NCBI GenBank assembly: GCA_036507655.1
Contig: DATCIS010000014.1
Span: forward strand, 1-18,106
DNA from: 2-01-FULL-49-22 sp036507655
GTDB lineage: Bacteria > Patescibacteriota > Saccharimonadia > Saccharimonadales > UBA10212
Length of the DNA stretch: 18,106 bases
Direction: 5' to 3'
In this document: one piece after another, positions 1 to 5,960 of the stretch
Numbering within the stretch: the stretch's first letter is position 1
How the letters are laid out: every line of letters begins with the position of its first letter
Made by a program: the position numbers and the translations under genes
Notes under the pieces: generated by a model
Database searches by the model: none
What the model was told of the DNA's origin: nothing
What the model saw: the letters and a program-made list of their open reading frames with translations, nothing else

Positions 1-96
1 CTCTTCCCTGAATACAGCTTTAGCGACATCTATTTCTTCGCCTTCGAAAACAATCTTATAAGGGTGGCTTATGTTACCGGTTTCTTCGAATTGCAT
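1..96 (-). CDS. Partial CDS, N-terminus of an unrecognised protein
   Basis: An open frame runs off the left edge from an ATG at 96-94. The first 32 residues begin MQFEETGNISHPYKIVF and are acidic. In-frame stops lie just upstream of the ATG, so the start is fixed unless a non-AUG codon is used. There is no strong Shine-Dalgarno before it. A plausible promoter lies about 55 nt upstream at 151-179 on the same strand, which supports a real gene. I do not recognise the family and assign no function. Confidence 0.5.
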   Translation of the reverse strand, partial: MQFEETGNISHPYKIVFEGEEIDVAKAVFREE

Positions 97-150
97 TAAT
101 CTGATTTATCAGCCGCTTTATTTTACGACCAAAAACTCCAACTTAAGCTA

Positions 151-179
151 ATTATACCCCTGTTTTCCGCCGTCGCCAA
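151..179 (-). promoter_or_regulatory. Promoter for the left-edge gene
   Basis: On the minus strand a TTGGCG -35 (179-174) and a perfect TATAAT -10 (156-151) are separated by 17 bp. Predicted transcription starts near 144, leaving a leader of about 48 nt before the ATG at 96. The rest of the 97-251 gap shows nothing else I can support. Confidence 0.6.
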
Positions 180-251
180 TGGCTGAAGCGGACAAGTTCG
201 GAAGGAATGCAGGCCGTTTAGCGTCCGTAGCCAAGTAGTAGAACAAGTTCA

Positions 252-1493
252 CTACCTGGTATAAGTTTTGGCGAGTGAGGTAAAGCCGCTGACTTGGGTG
301 GCGTTTTTGTTCGGGAAGGCCTGGAACTTTAGCTTATTACCGCCGTCGATTAATTGGACAAGCACTACGCCGACCACCGAATTTGAATTGTCGGCTTTAA
401 CCGCTTTGGCGAATGAAGTACGATCCCAGAAAGTACCATCTGCTTTAAGGTAATTAAGCTGGACCAGTTCATATTTTACAAGGCCGGTTGCTTGAGTAAC
501 TTGAGCAGGATTTGGGTTGTTGGATTTTGTGATGAACTGAGCGGGTTGCCCATTGTAATCTCCCGTTGAGATGACAAAGAAAGTCGGGTCTAAATGCTCC
601 GGCGCAAAAGACAAGTGACCGGTTGCATAGGTTGGGCCCTGGGTGCCTTGGCGGCCGGCGTAACCATTCGTGCCCTCCAAAAACCAGTTGCCGATGAGCT
701 TGCCGGGTTGGTCGTAATCAATTTTGCCGGCAATCGGCTCGGCGGTGCGCGGGTTGCGGGCGGTCAACAGCTCTCTTAGCTCTTTTGTATAGCGTGGGTA
801 TGGGTCGGCGGTGTAGATTTTCCACCCTTCAGCGTCGTAACTGGATGGTTTGATAAAGCCGGTTAGCGGCTTATCCGTATCCCAATAAGCAAAATCAAGT
901 GTCTGGCCGCCTATTTTGCCAACTTGCTCGCCGGCTTTGACTGGCAGGTTAATATCTTTGGGATTTTTGTCATAAGCGTCTTTTATCTTGCCGCTAAGAC
1001 TGGTTACCAGATCGTAGTAATAAAGCGATGTGCAACTGTGCGCAAACACAAATCGATATTCTGTTCCCCGCTCATTGGTGCGGGGCTGGATATCAGTGAT
1101 TGTGGCGTCGGCCATGGCATAGACAGGGTAAGCATCGCGCGGGGAATTATAATCTGCCGGGGAGAAATACTGGTGGTCGATAGGAGTAACGTGGTCTCCA
1201 ACTACCAGCCCATAGGGAATTAGTATTGAGAAGTCTTGCTTGCGCATTGGCAGATGGGTGAATGTCAGCTTGCCCGTCCCCTCGCATTTATTGTTCGATA
1301 GATACTTCCCGGCTTTGATGGCTTTTTCTTCAGCCGTGCCTGACGATTTGAAGATGCTGGTGATGTTGCCAGATTGACCGTTGCGACTCTTTTCGATTAC
1401 CCTCCAACCAACAAAGCCGGCTGCGGCTAAAACCAACACAGCTAACACCAACGCAATGTGATGAAAGCCACGCTGATTGGGCTTATGCTTCAT
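252..1493 (-). CDS. Membrane-anchored M23/LytM-like protein with degenerate active site
   Basis: 413 aa. Residues 11-32 form a hydrophobic N-terminal anchor after a short basic tail, so the rest is probably outside the membrane. Residues about 95-207 follow the layout of an M23 (LytM-type) peptidoglycan endopeptidase: a GDHVTPIDH segment at 99-107, VYAMADATITDI at 124-135 (the usual VyAaadGtV strand), FAHSCTSLYYYDL at 150-162, then VKAGEQVGKIGG at 185-196 and TLDFAYW at 198-204. In active enzymes the last piece is HxHF and the LYYYDL piece is usually Y-x-HL. Here those histidines are T198/D200 and D161, so the canonical zinc site is missing and hydrolase activity is doubtful. The second half (about 255-413) is unrecognised. 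The ATG at 1493 follows a TATAAT by 8 nt. It could be a non-catalytic wall-binding or activator protein (inference). Confidence 0.7.
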   Translation of the reverse strand: MKHKPNQRGFHHIALVLAVLVLAAAGFVGWRVIEKSRNGQSGNITSIFKSSGTAEEKAIKAGKYLSNNKCEGTGKLTFTHLPMRKQDFSILIPYGLVVGDHVTPIDHQYFSPADYNSPRDAYPVYAMADATITDIQPRTNERGTEYRFVFAHSCTSLYYYDLVTSLSGKIKDAYDKNPKDINLPVKAGEQVGKIGGQTLDFAYWDTDKPLTGFIKPSSYDAEGWKIYTADPYPRYTKELRELLTARNPRTAEPIAGKIDYDQPGKLIGNWFLEGTNGYAGRQGTQGPTYATGHLSFAPEHLDPTFFVISTGDYNGQPAQFITKSNNPNPAQVTQATGLVKYELVQLNYLKADGTFWDRTSFAKAVKADNSNSVVGVVLVQLIDGGNKLKFQAFPNKNATQVSGFTSLAKTYTR

Positions 1494-1501
1494 TGAGCTA
1501 A

Positions 1502-1507
1502 ATTATA
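1502..1507 (-). promoter_or_regulatory. -10 box, near-leaderless start of the M23-like gene
   Basis: A minus-strand TATAAT lies 8 nt before the ATG at 1493. Normal initiation about 7 nt downstream of the box would give an mRNA with essentially no leader. No strong -35 is apparent. Confidence 0.5.
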
Positions 1508-1551
1508 TCTCGTTATTACGAATAGTGCTTATGGTTTGGTCGATATGCTAG

Positions 1552-1557
1552 TATAAT
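1552..1557 (+). promoter_or_regulatory. -10 box, predicted leaderless start of the 53-aa gene
   Basis: A perfect TATAAT is followed by six bases and then the ATG at 1564. The -35 position (TTATGG, 17 bp upstream) is weak. The spacing leaves no room for a ribosome-binding site, so the message is predicted to start at or within a base or two of the AUG. Confidence 0.5.
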
Positions 1558-1563
1558 TACGGT

Positions 1564-1725
1564 ATGAATTATTTGGCTAACTATGGGGGCTACGGGTCCG
1601 ACGACATGACGTCGATTGTGGTTGCCGGTTTGGGCTTTTTGGCCATCGGTCTGCTACTCGGCTACGTGCTCGGCACCGGCCGCGTCCCGGGCTACAAGCC
1701 TCCCAAAAAATCGAACAAGAAATAG
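1564..1725 (+). CDS. 53-aa single-pass membrane miniprotein
   Basis: The frame runs from ATG 1564 to TAG 1723-1725. The protein has a short Gly/Tyr-rich head (MNYLANYGGYGSDDMTS), one hydrophobic segment at about residues 17-38 rich in Gly and Leu (including GLLLGYVLG), and a basic Lys/Pro tail (PPKKSNKK). This is the layout of a small inner-membrane protein with a cytoplasmic basic C-terminus. Support for coding comes from the TATAAT six bases before the ATG and from its fit between flanking genes: it ends 3 nt before the stop of the convergent cupredoxin gene. No family is recognised. Confidence 0.6.
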   Translation: MNYLANYGGYGSDDMTSIVVAGLGFLAIGLLLGYVLGTGRVPGYKPPKKSNKK

Positions 1726-1728
1726 TTT

Positions 1729-2508
1729 TTAGATAACCACGATTGTGGCTGTCATTTGATCGGCGTGGGCGCTGCAGTGGTATGGATAGGCGCCGGTTTT
1801 GGAGAAGGTGTAGCTGAAGCTATCACCTTTTGAAAGCGCCTTGGAGTTTAAGTCTAAAACATGAGTGTGCGCTGGGTGTGAATCGGTATTAACGTAGTGC
1901 GTAACTTCATCATCGTTTATCCAAGTGATCTTGGTGCCGGTGCTGATTATGACGCTCCTTGGCTGAAATTTGATGTCTGAGAGCTTGATGGTTAGCGAGC
2001 TTTGGCCACGCATATCCTGATAGCTGCTTTGCAGCTTAGAATCGATGGCAAACTGGTGCATTCCATCGTGGCAGGAGCCATCCGGCCAACAGGCTTTATA
2101 CTCGACCGTGTAAATGCCATCGGGAGCGTTCTTATCCATCTGGCGGCGCATAGACAGCTTGTTGGAATCGATAGTCTTATCACCTACCCCGTAATCTTTG
2201 CCGTCTTTGATGATTTTGATTTCTGAGTTAGCGGCTAAATCAAAGTTGAAATCAATGACTACGTCTACCGGAACGGCAGGAAGCGTTGCGGCATGCACCG
2301 GGGTGCTTGATTCGAAATGGGCACTCTTTTTAGGCGTGGCGAAGCTTACAGCTTGTTCATCGCCAGACGCTGTTTGTGAAGTGCCGGGCGAAGTGGTAGC
2401 CTTTTCTTCTCTGATAAACACGTACCAGCCGGCGGCGGCAATTCCGGCTATAACCACTAAAGTTATAAGCCAGACGATAACCCCGTAGCCTTTATTGTTA
2501 GACTGCAT
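1729..2508 (-). CDS. Membrane-anchored CopC-cupredoxin copper protein
   Basis: 259 aa with ATG at 2508; a longer reading from TTG 2553 is less likely. Residues 9-31 are a transmembrane anchor, followed by a Ser/Thr/Gly linker to about residue 60. Residues 64-156 resemble CopC/YobA: P80VDVVIDFNF, then G131IYTVEYKAC, then WPDGSCHDG at 141-149 in place of the usual SxDGHxxxG. Residues 172-259 are a plastocyanin-like cupredoxin with a complete type 1 copper ligand set: H204 (VTHYV), C245 and H248 (YHCSAH), M252. C140 and C146 could form a disulfide. The role is probably extracytoplasmic copper binding or electron transfer; the partner is unknown. Its start overlaps the end of the upstream small gene by 11 nt, so translation is probably coupled. 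Confidence 0.85.
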   Translation of the reverse strand: MQSNNKGYGVIVWLITLVVIAGIAAAGWYVFIREEKATTSPGTSQTASGDEQAVSFATPKKSAHFESSTPVHAATLPAVPVDVVIDFNFDLAANSEIKIIKDGKDYGVGDKTIDSNKLSMRRQMDKNAPDGIYTVEYKACWPDGSCHDGMHQFAIDSKLQSSYQDMRGQSSLTIKLSDIKFQPRSVIISTGTKITWINDDEVTHYVNTDSHPAHTHVLDLNSKALSKGDSFSYTFSKTGAYPYHCSAHADQMTATIVVI

Positions 2509-2752
2509 AGAGCTGGTCGCCCTCGTGGACTTTCTGGTCGACTTTAAGGCCAAAGTCGTCGCCGGCTTTGACCGAATCGACTTCGGAATGTTCGACCTGC
2601 ATCGAACCTATGGTCTGCGTGAAATCAACGCTATTGCCTTTGATTTGGACTTTGTCGCCCTTTTTAAGAGCTGAGTCCTTGTTTAGTTTGACCACGGCCA
2701 CACCCGGCTGGCCGTAGTAGTGTGTAACCACACCGATTGCCTGTTCTGCCAT
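2498..2752 (-). CDS. Small EF-Tu-domain-II-like protein
   Basis: 84 aa from ATG 2752. A strong AAGGAGG lies 8 nt upstream, which selects this ATG over the in-frame TTG at 2758. The sequence is a compact beta-barrel pattern: AIGVVTHYYGQPGVAVVKL, then LKKGDKVQIKG (36-49 region), then QTIGSMQVEHSEVDSVKAGDDFGL and VDQKVHEGDQLY. This matches domain II of translation GTPases and the similar C-terminal barrel of U32 peptidases, which occurs alone as a 'translation elongation factor-like' protein in archaea and CPR. There is no GTPase domain. The biochemical role is unknown. It overlaps the cupredoxin start by 11 nt, forming a two-gene operon. Confidence 0.75.
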   Translation of the reverse strand: MAEQAIGVVTHYYGQPGVAVVKLNKDSALKKGDKVQIKGNSVDFTQTIGSMQVEHSEVDSVKAGDDFGLKVDQKVHEGDQLYAV

Positions 2753-2778
2753 CTCCAAATCCTCCTTTGTATGCCATA

Positions 2779-2784
2779 ATTATA
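2779..2784 (-). promoter_or_regulatory. -10 box of the EF-Tu-like/cupredoxin operon
   Basis: A minus-strand TATAAT at 2784-2779 predicts a start near 2772 and a leader of about 20 nt that holds the strong AAGGAGG. No good -35 is seen. The arrangement contrasts with the leaderless-type starts nearby. Confidence 0.5.
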
Positions 2785-2855
2785 CCCCTTTTTAACCAAA
2801 AGAGCCCATGAATTGCGTTTATGTTTATTTTATGTTGTAAAAAATTTCCAAATCA

Positions 2856-2885
2856 TTGACGCGGGTATGCGTCAAGGCATATTAT
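2856..2885 (+). promoter_or_regulatory. Promoter with overlapping inverted repeat, upstream of ncRNA
   Basis: TTGACG at 2856-2861, an 18-bp spacer, then TATTAT at 2880-2885. This predicts a start near 2892. A perfect 7-bp inverted repeat, TTGACGC (2856-2862) and GCGTCAA (2869-2875) with a 6-bp centre, includes the entire -35 box and much of the spacer. That is the position of a repressor operator (inference). Confidence 0.55.
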
Positions 2886-2891
2886 CGAAGC

Positions 2892-3190
2892 GACACCAGT
2901 CGATGCTCGCAAGGTATTGGCTGCCACACATGTGTCGCTTGCTGGCTCGCAAAAATTTGCGGTTTTATAGAGGAGCGGCGGTTCTAGAAAGCAGCTCTCA
3001 CTAGGAGCCTCGAAGTCTCCGGACGAAGCAAAGCAGTAGTCCTCACGCTGCCTGTGCCCTCGCTGGGGTAAAGGAGACAGGCTGTTCAGCGCCCGGCCGG
3101 GCGTTAAAATCCCAACGGTACCCACGGGAGAATTGCCGAGAATGCAATCAGCGCAAAGCCCCCACTGTTTAGGCAACAGTGGGCGTTTTT
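2892..3190 (+). ncRNA. Structured non-coding RNA, about 300 nt, family unidentified
   Basis: The stretch has its own promoter (2856-2885) and a strong intrinsic terminator (3161-3190) and no convincing ORF. It is full of helices: AAGCGACAC (2888-2896) pairs with GTGTCGCTT (2932-2940); GGAG/CTCC around 3004-3020; GGAC/GTCC around 3021-3042; CGCTG+CCTGT (3046-3055) can pair with ACAGG (3077-3081) and CAGCG (3087-3091); a GC hairpin at 3090-3103; and ATTGC/GCAAT near 3131-3148. The first helix begins a few bases before the predicted start, so the true 5' end may be near 2887. I could not match it to the diagnostic motifs of tmRNA, RNase P RNA or SRP RNA. 6S RNA or a lineage-specific RNA remain possible. 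Confidence 0.5.
3161..3190 (+). terminator. Rho-independent terminator
   Basis: A perfect 9-bp stem, CCCACTGTT (3161-3169) and AACAGTGGG (3175-3183), with a 5-nt loop, is followed by CG and five T residues. It ends the structured RNA and abuts the -10 box of the next gene. Confidence 0.85.
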
Positions 3191-3199
3191 GATTTAGGA

Positions 3200-3205
3200 T
3201 ATAAT
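3200..3205 (+). promoter_or_regulatory. -10 box, predicted leaderless start of the 81-aa gene
   Basis: TATAAT followed by six bases and then ATG at 3212, the same spacing as at 1552-1564 and at frr. The -35 region falls inside the preceding terminator and matches poorly. Confidence 0.5.
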
Positions 3206-3211
3206 GGCACA

Positions 3212-3457
3212 ATGGACTCGCAGCAAAATGTCAATTTGAACTACACGGTGCCCGTGGTAACTACCGATGGACACGTAATTTTGGTCAGTGATAAAGGAGA
3301 GCCAACAGTATTGTTCTTTCAGGCGCGGCAACAGCACGAAGACCATCTGCATGCCGATGTGGTGGCAGCTGTGCGGATGAACAACTTGCAAGACTTAAAG
3401 AACCTAAGCAAAGCCATCAACGATACCGTCAAAAAGTATCAATCAAGAGAGCCGTAG
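3212..3457 (+). CDS. Small conserved-type protein, possibly DUF3467-like
   Basis: 81 aa from ATG 3212. An in-frame GTG at 3179 is unlikely because it lies inside the terminator. The N-terminal half alternates polar and hydrophobic residues like strands (VNLNYTVPVV, GHVILVSD, PTVLFFQAR). The C-terminal half is helical (ADVVAAVRMNNLQDLKNLSKAINDTV). The layout of strands followed by an R-x-(x)-L-containing segment and a final amphipathic helix ending KKYQ resembles the small DUF3467 family, but the match is from memory and weak. There are no membrane segments or catalytic motifs. It is probably monocistronic. Confidence 0.65.
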   Translation: MDSQQNVNLNYTVPVVTTDGHVILVSDKGEPTVLFFQARQQHEDHLHADVVAAVRMNNLQDLKNLSKAINDTVKKYQSREP

Positions 3458-3480
3458 AGCCGCTCGAACCCCTTTTCTCT

Positions 3481-3548
3481 CAACACATCGAAAACAAGAT
3501 GGTCGCTCGTCCAAGCAGTCCGAGCTCGCTCTGTTTTCTCGAGTGTTG
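3481..3548. repeat. Imperfect long hairpin between convergent genes
   Basis: CAACAC (3481-3486), TCG (3488-3490) and AAAACA (3491-3496) pair with TGTTTT (3532-3537), CGA (3540-3542) and GTGTTG (3543-3548), about 15 bp with a one-base and a two-base bulge. The loop holds about 35 nt with GAGC/GCTC self-complementarity. It sits in the 121-nt gap between the ends of two convergent genes, so it may act as a bidirectional terminator or be a palindromic repeat. Neither side has a T tract. Confidence 0.45.
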
Positions 3549-3578
3549 ATCAAAAAGAGATTCTCGCTTACGCACTCT

Positions 3579-3791
3579 CTATTGCGATAATTGGTCTTGG
3601 GCGGAGTTGTTGAGTTTGTCCTGCACACCCTGGCTTTGCTGGACAGCGTCTTTGGAGCCCTGGATGGCATCTGTTGGGCTGGTGGAATCGTATCCCGGCA
3701 AATTAACCGGTGAATCGCCGGATAAAAAAGCTCTGTAGCCAAAAAACGTCAGTGCCAATCCGATCAAAATCAAAATCAGAAGCTTAACCAT
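3579..3791 (-). CDS. 70-aa single-pass membrane protein
   Basis: ATG at 3791, TAG at 3581-3579. MVKLLILILIGLALTFFGYRAFL is an N-terminal transmembrane anchor (residues 2-23). The remaining 47 residues are hydrophilic and rich in Ser, Asp, Gln and Asn (DAIQGSKDAVQQSQGVQDK), predicted helical and extracytoplasmic. A minus-strand TATAAT lies 9 nt before the ATG. Longer readings of this frame, up to 3926, run into the divergent PEBP gene and are unlikely. The family is not recognised. Confidence 0.6.
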   Translation of the reverse strand: MVKLLILILIGLALTFFGYRAFLSGDSPVNLPGYDSTSPTDAIQGSKDAVQQSQGVQDKLNNSAQDQLSQ

Positions 3792-3800
3792 TACTAATCT

Positions 3801-3806
3801 ATTATA
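3801..3806 (-). promoter_or_regulatory. -10 box, near-leaderless start of the 70-aa gene
   Basis: A minus-strand TATAAT at 3806-3801 with nine bases to the ATG at 3791. The predicted leader is 2-3 nt. Confidence 0.45.
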
Positions 3807-3875
3807 TACCGGCCTTTTAAGCGACTTCGGCATATTTAGTGAGATAATAGAACTAGATAAGGAGGCGCCGAAGTT

Positions 3876-4313
3876 ATGCGAATCGTCAGCCCGGCATTTA
3901 GGGAAGGTGCTGCCATCCCGCCGCAATATACCTGCAAAGGCCAGAATGTCTCGCCACCATTAAACTTTATTAAAGTACCGCCAGGAGCCCAAAGCCTGGC
4001 TCTAATAATGCACGACCCTGATGCTCCGGTTGGCGATTATGTTCATTGGACGATGTGGGGTATTCCAGTAAATACCGAGGCCGTCGCCGTCAATTCCGTG
4101 CCGGTTGGAGCCGTCCAGGGTTTGAACAGCAATAACCAGAATAGATACATGGGGCCTTGCCCGCCCTCAGGTACACATCGCTATATCTTTGAGCTGTATG
4201 CGCTTGATAAACCCTTGAGCCTGCCGCCCCAAACCGGTCGAGATGGGCTCAAAAAAGCTATGGAAGGCCACATTACCGAGGAGCATACCCTAACCGGAGT
4301 CTTTAGCGCCTAA
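3876..4313 (+). CDS. PEBP family protein (YbhB/YbcL, Raf kinase inhibitor-like)
   Basis: 145 aa, near full length for bacterial PEBP. Conserved ligand-pocket features are present: HDPDAPVGDYVHW at residues 46-58, the CPPSGTHRYIFELYALD segment around 88-105, and an N-terminal IPPQYTCKGQNVSPPL. No signal peptide, so cytoplasmic. AAGGAGG lies 10 nt before the ATG and a GATAAT-like -10 at 3843-3848. It ends in a 4-nt overlap with the convergent cysteine-rich gene. Bacterial PEBPs bind phospholipid head groups or anionic ligands in vitro; the cellular role is unclear. Confidence 0.93.
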   Translation: MRIVSPAFREGAAIPPQYTCKGQNVSPPLNFIKVPPGAQSLALIMHDPDAPVGDYVHWTMWGIPVNTEAVAVNSVPVGAVQGLNSNNQNRYMGPCPPSGTHRYIFELYALDKPLSLPPQTGRDGLKKAMEGHITEEHTLTGVFSA

Positions 4314-5434
4314 AAGGTAGAGGCGGTAGAGTTGGCAGCGTTGTAGCATTTTTCTTGAAGTTCTCCCGGCAAGCTGGCGCATAGTTCTTTGGCTTTCTGG
4401 TCGTCATGGAAATAGGCTACAAAATCAGTTACAGCCCCCATTACGCAATACTGCCTGGATTCAACATCTGGACCCAGCAGGCATTTCAATTTAGTCCCCT
4501 CTACATCGCTAACTGTCTGGCCTGAAGCGTCCCGCCCTAAGCTTCTATAGCAAGTTATCCGGAAAGCATCCTCGACTTGTTTACATAGCCCGAATACTTG
4601 CCCGAAATCATAATTTTTTACTCGGAGGGCATGCGACGTTTGCATTAGGTAGCACTGGTCTTTGTATTGGGTTCCGACCGCTGTACAGGGATACATCGGC
4701 TGGTCGTTTTTTAAGTATGCCGTGGTATGGTCTACCGTCTCATCCGGACTCTGGGCGATCATTATATTCTGCATAAAAACTCCACCGTAGCATGATGTTC
4801 GTCCCCAGCTATCTCTGACTTCGTCGCAGGCTTTCAAGGCTTTGAACAGGTCACCCTTCAGGGCTTCCATCACGCCGTGGCCTTGGCCGTGTACACAGTT
4901 GTAGTGATCAAATGAATAACGGACCTGATTGGCGATCGATGCACAGTTTTGGTTGAGGCTGGATAAGAACTTATCGGTACCTCTCTCATCTGCAATCTGC
5001 TCCATCAAACCGTGGTAATAACCCGCCCAGCAGAATTGGTCGCCGTGAGTAAAAGCATCCCCCAAGTTACCATATTTGGCGTAAGCCGCCCGGCCAACGA
5101 CGTGGACTAGCTGGTGACACTGGCTTTTAACATATGGTACTGACGAATACTGTTGTTTAAGCAGCGCGAATGCCGATTCGGAATTGTGCTTATCAACGAT
5201 ATCGTTTAGCTCAACTTTGTAGCATGTAAAGGAGATAGTGTTTTTCTGCGCACACACATCAGTCACATTTACGACTTTAGAACTTATTGCGCTGTTATTG
5301 CTATTTTTTGTCTGCCAAATAACGGCGGTCGCGATAAGCATAATGGTAACCAGCGCGCCGCTTACCAGCCAAAGTTTATTAGTGGCTTTTAGCCAATTGT
5401 TAAGACGCTTGGCACTACTCTTAACTTTGACCAT
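4310..5434 (-). CDS. Membrane-anchored 16-cysteine repeat protein of unknown function
   Basis: 374 aa. A basic cytoplasmic tail (1-20) and one transmembrane segment (21-40) precede about 330 extracytoplasmic residues containing 16 cysteines, all after the anchor. The C-terminal half is a tandem repeat of C-x(10-11)-C pairs: 203/215, 250/261, 284/295, 318/330 and 352/363, usually with Y or V after the second Cys. Nearer the N-terminus are 61/71, 106/135 and 164/180 with His motifs CHQLVHVVG (106-114), FCWAGYYHG (134-142) and CVHGQGHG (180-187). This suggests disulfide-stapled helical hairpins plus a possible metal or haem site (inference). I know of similar unnamed proteins in CPR but no function. 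A TAGAAT box 7 nt before the ATG could give it its own transcript, or it may be read with msrA 15 nt upstream. Confidence 0.75.
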   Translation of the reverse strand: MVKVKSSAKRLNNWLKATNKLWLVSGALVTIMLIATAVIWQTKNSNNSAISSKVVNVTDVCAQKNTISFTCYKVELNDIVDKHNSESAFALLKQQYSSVPYVKSQCHQLVHVVGRAAYAKYGNLGDAFTHGDQFCWAGYYHGLMEQIADERGTDKFLSSLNQNCASIANQVRYSFDHYNCVHGQGHGVMEALKGDLFKALKACDEVRDSWGRTSCYGGVFMQNIMIAQSPDETVDHTTAYLKNDQPMYPCTAVGTQYKDQCYLMQTSHALRVKNYDFGQVFGLCKQVEDAFRITCYRSLGRDASGQTVSDVEGTKLKCLLGPDVESRQYCVMGAVTDFVAYFHDDQKAKELCASLPGELQEKCYNAANSTASTF

Positions 5435-5449
5435 TAGTATTATTCTACC

Positions 5450-5950
5450 CTACACCGGGGCGTAATTAACATGGCACATACCTAGCCCGGTGCGCTCTGT
5501 GTACTTTTGATGATACCGCTCGGCGGGCCAGAATTGGCCGGCCTTCTCCAGCGTGGTTACTATTGGCTTGTCGTACTTTTTAGAATTACTTAACAAGTCA
5601 AGCGTTTTCCGGGCCTGCTCTTTTTGCCCATCATTCAGGTAAAAAATGGCTGAGCGGTATTGGTCGCCGACATCCGGTCCTTGCCTGTTGAGCTGAGTCG
5701 GGTCGTGGATTCTAAAGAAGTGCTTTAACAGCGTTTCATAGCTAACCTTTTTGGGGTCGAAAGTAATCTTGGTGGCTTCGGCATGGCCGGTTGTATGGCT
5801 GCAAACCTGCTCATACGATGGATTGTCGACCTTTCCACCGATGTATCCAACCTCTGTTTCAACTATCCCGGGAACCTGATCAAAATAATATTGCACTCCC
5901 CAAAAACAGCCGGCAGCCAAAATGGCAGTCTGTTTATCGTCAGCAGCCAT
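5450..5950 (-). CDS. msrA: Peptide-methionine (S)-S-oxide reductase MsrA
   Basis: 166 aa. The catalytic motif GCFWG is at residues 14-18 (C15), with GYIGG at 35-39, YEQVCSHTTGHAEA at 46-59, DPTQLNRQGPDVGDQYRS at 83-100 and FWPAERYHQKY at 140-150. C50 and C159 are candidates for recycling the sulfenic acid. It reduces methionine-S-sulfoxide in proteins. There is no signal peptide, so it is cytoplasmic. It starts 10 nt after the ABC permease and is probably cotranscribed with it. The next gene downstream encodes the cysteine-rich anchored protein. Confidence 0.97.
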   Translation of the reverse strand: MAADDKQTAILAAGCFWGVQYYFDQVPGIVETEVGYIGGKVDNPSYEQVCSHTTGHAEATKITFDPKKVSYETLLKHFFRIHDPTQLNRQGPDVGDQYRSAIFYLNDGQKEQARKTLDLLSNSKKYDKPIVTTLEKAGQFWPAERYHQKYTERTGLGMCHVNYAPV

Positions 5951-5960
5951 AATAATTAGC

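Noticed and set aside
2509..2553. TTG start at 2553 for the cupredoxin gene
   Set aside because: It adds a Ser/Thr/Arg-rich stretch inside the upstream gene. ATG 2508 places the transmembrane anchor at the usual distance and gives a modest 11-nt overlap.
2892..3190. tmRNA, RNase P RNA or SRP RNA in the structured region
   Set aside because: There is no CCA-type tRNA-like end, no GAGGAAAGUCC-type P4 segment or its partner, and no GGAAGGAAGCA-type SRP domain IV loop. It is left as unidentified.
2853..3212. 119-aa minus-strand frame over the ncRNA region
   Set aside because: It is antisense to a promoter-to-terminator unit full of helices, has no ribosome-binding site and shows no family features.
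3443..3742. 99-aa minus-strand frame overlapping the 70-aa membrane protein
   Set aside because: It is out of frame with a protein that has a clear transmembrane anchor and a TATAAT-ATG start; its composition is unlike a protein.
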